Shown here: piece after piece, positions 9,535-9,964 of the stretch
Layout of the letters: every line of letters begins with the position of its first letter
Numbering within the stretch: the stretch's first letter is position 1
Origin: a bacterium
GTDB taxonomy: Bacteria; Verrucomicrobiota; Verrucomicrobiia; Limisphaerales; J093
Length of the DNA stretch: 9,964 bases
Direction: 5' to 3'
Assembly (NCBI GenBank): GCA_021784265.1
Contig: JAJXTA010000048.1
Span: 1 to 9,964, forward strand
Program-made: the position numbers and the translations under genes
Notes under the pieces: generated by a model
Database searches by the model: none
What the model was told of the DNA's origin: nothing
The model's input: the letters and a program-made list of their open reading frames with translations, nothing else

Positions 9535-9964
9535 ATGGGACAAAAAACTAATCCCGTTGGCCTGCGCGTCGCCGTCAACAAGGACTGGCTCTCCAAATGG
9601 TATTCCGAGAAGAAGGAGTTCGGCCGGCTGCTCACCGAGGATGAGCGGATTCGCGGCATCTTGAAGAAGAAACTCGAATCGGCCTCGGTGCCCAAGATCC
9701 AGATCGAGCGCGCCGCCAACCGCTGTCGCATCACGATCTTCACCGCCCGTCCCGGGGTGGTGATCGGCCGGAAAGGCGCGGAGATCGACAAGCTCAAGGA
9801 AGAACTGAGCCGGATGACCGGCAAAGAGATTTACGTGGATATTCAGGAGATCAAGACCCCGGAGCTTGACGCCCAACTGGTGGCCGAGAATGTCGCCCTG
9901 CAACTGGAGCGGCGCATCTCTTTCCGCCGGGCCATGAAGAAGGCGGTCCAGACGGCGATGGACT
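9535..9964 (+). CDS. rpsC: 30S ribosomal protein S3, 3'-truncated by the window edge
   Basis: S3 is part of the 30S head around the mRNA entry channel, where it contributes to mRNA unwinding. Only the first 143 codons and one base lie in the window. The N-terminus reads MGQKTNPVGLRVAVNKDW, as is usual for the family. The KH domain is present with its GxxG loop in ARPGVVIGRKGAEIDKL (around residues 76-92). The frame then runs through AENVALQLERRISFRRAMKK, which leads into the C-terminal domain. The remaining C-terminal part continues beyond the edge. It starts 4 nt after rplV, with only a weak GAG upstream. rplP and rpmC would be expected next by general S10-operon order, but they are outside the window. 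Confidence 0.98.
   Translation, partial: MGQKTNPVGLRVAVNKDWLSKWYSEKKEFGRLLTEDERIRGILKKKLESASVPKIQIERAANRCRITIFTARPGVVIGRKGAEIDKLKEELSRMTGKEIYVDIQEIKTPELDAQLVAENVALQLERRISFRRAMKKAVQTAMD

Overview
This window is a bacterial ribosomal and transcription superoperon, all on the + strand: the 3' two thirds of rpoC, then rpsL, rpsG, fusA, rpsJ, rplC, rplD, rplW, rplB, rpsS, rplV and the 5' part of rpsC. It joins the end of the rpoBC cluster, the str operon and the start of the S10 operon. Every base is either coding or in a gap of 130 nt or less; no stretch over 300 bases lacks a gene. I see no mobile element, CRISPR array, tRNA, rRNA or accessory gene.

The DNA is GC-rich, with G- or C-ending codons. 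RpoC carries a large insertion in the trigger loop (SI3 type). tuf is missing between fusA and rpsJ, so fusA runs straight into rpsJ. The S12 sequence style and the direct fusA-rpsJ link suggest the Planctomycetota-Verrucomicrobiota-Chlamydiota group, most likely a GC-rich Verrucomicrobiota member. This assignment is inferred from remembered family patterns, not a search.

Layout: 2-2800 rpoC (5' end outside the window). 2801-2930 is the only substantial spacer; it holds a convincing sigma-70-type promoter with an A/T-rich UP-like patch and an extended -10, followed by a roughly 60-nt leader with two small hairpins, then rpsL. rpsL-rpsG are 4 nt apart. An intrinsic terminator at 3841-3875 separates rpsG from fusA. 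From fusA to rpsC the genes are packed with gaps of 1-22 nt and no visible internal promoter, so they are probably co-transcribed.

The products work together in gene expression: RpoC is the catalytic subunit of RNA polymerase; S12 and S7 build the decoding centre and 30S head; EF-G drives translocation; S10, S19 and S3 complete the 30S head; L3, L4, L23, L2 and L22 form the 50S core, peptidyl-transferase surroundings and exit tunnel.

The gene content is ordinary housekeeping. I did not find an undescribed system. The points worth a second look are regulatory: the promoter and leader before rpsL, a terminator inside the str cluster, loss of room for the classical S7 and L4 autoregulatory sites, uneven use of Shine-Dalgarno sequences, and a ten-G homopolymer inside rplB.
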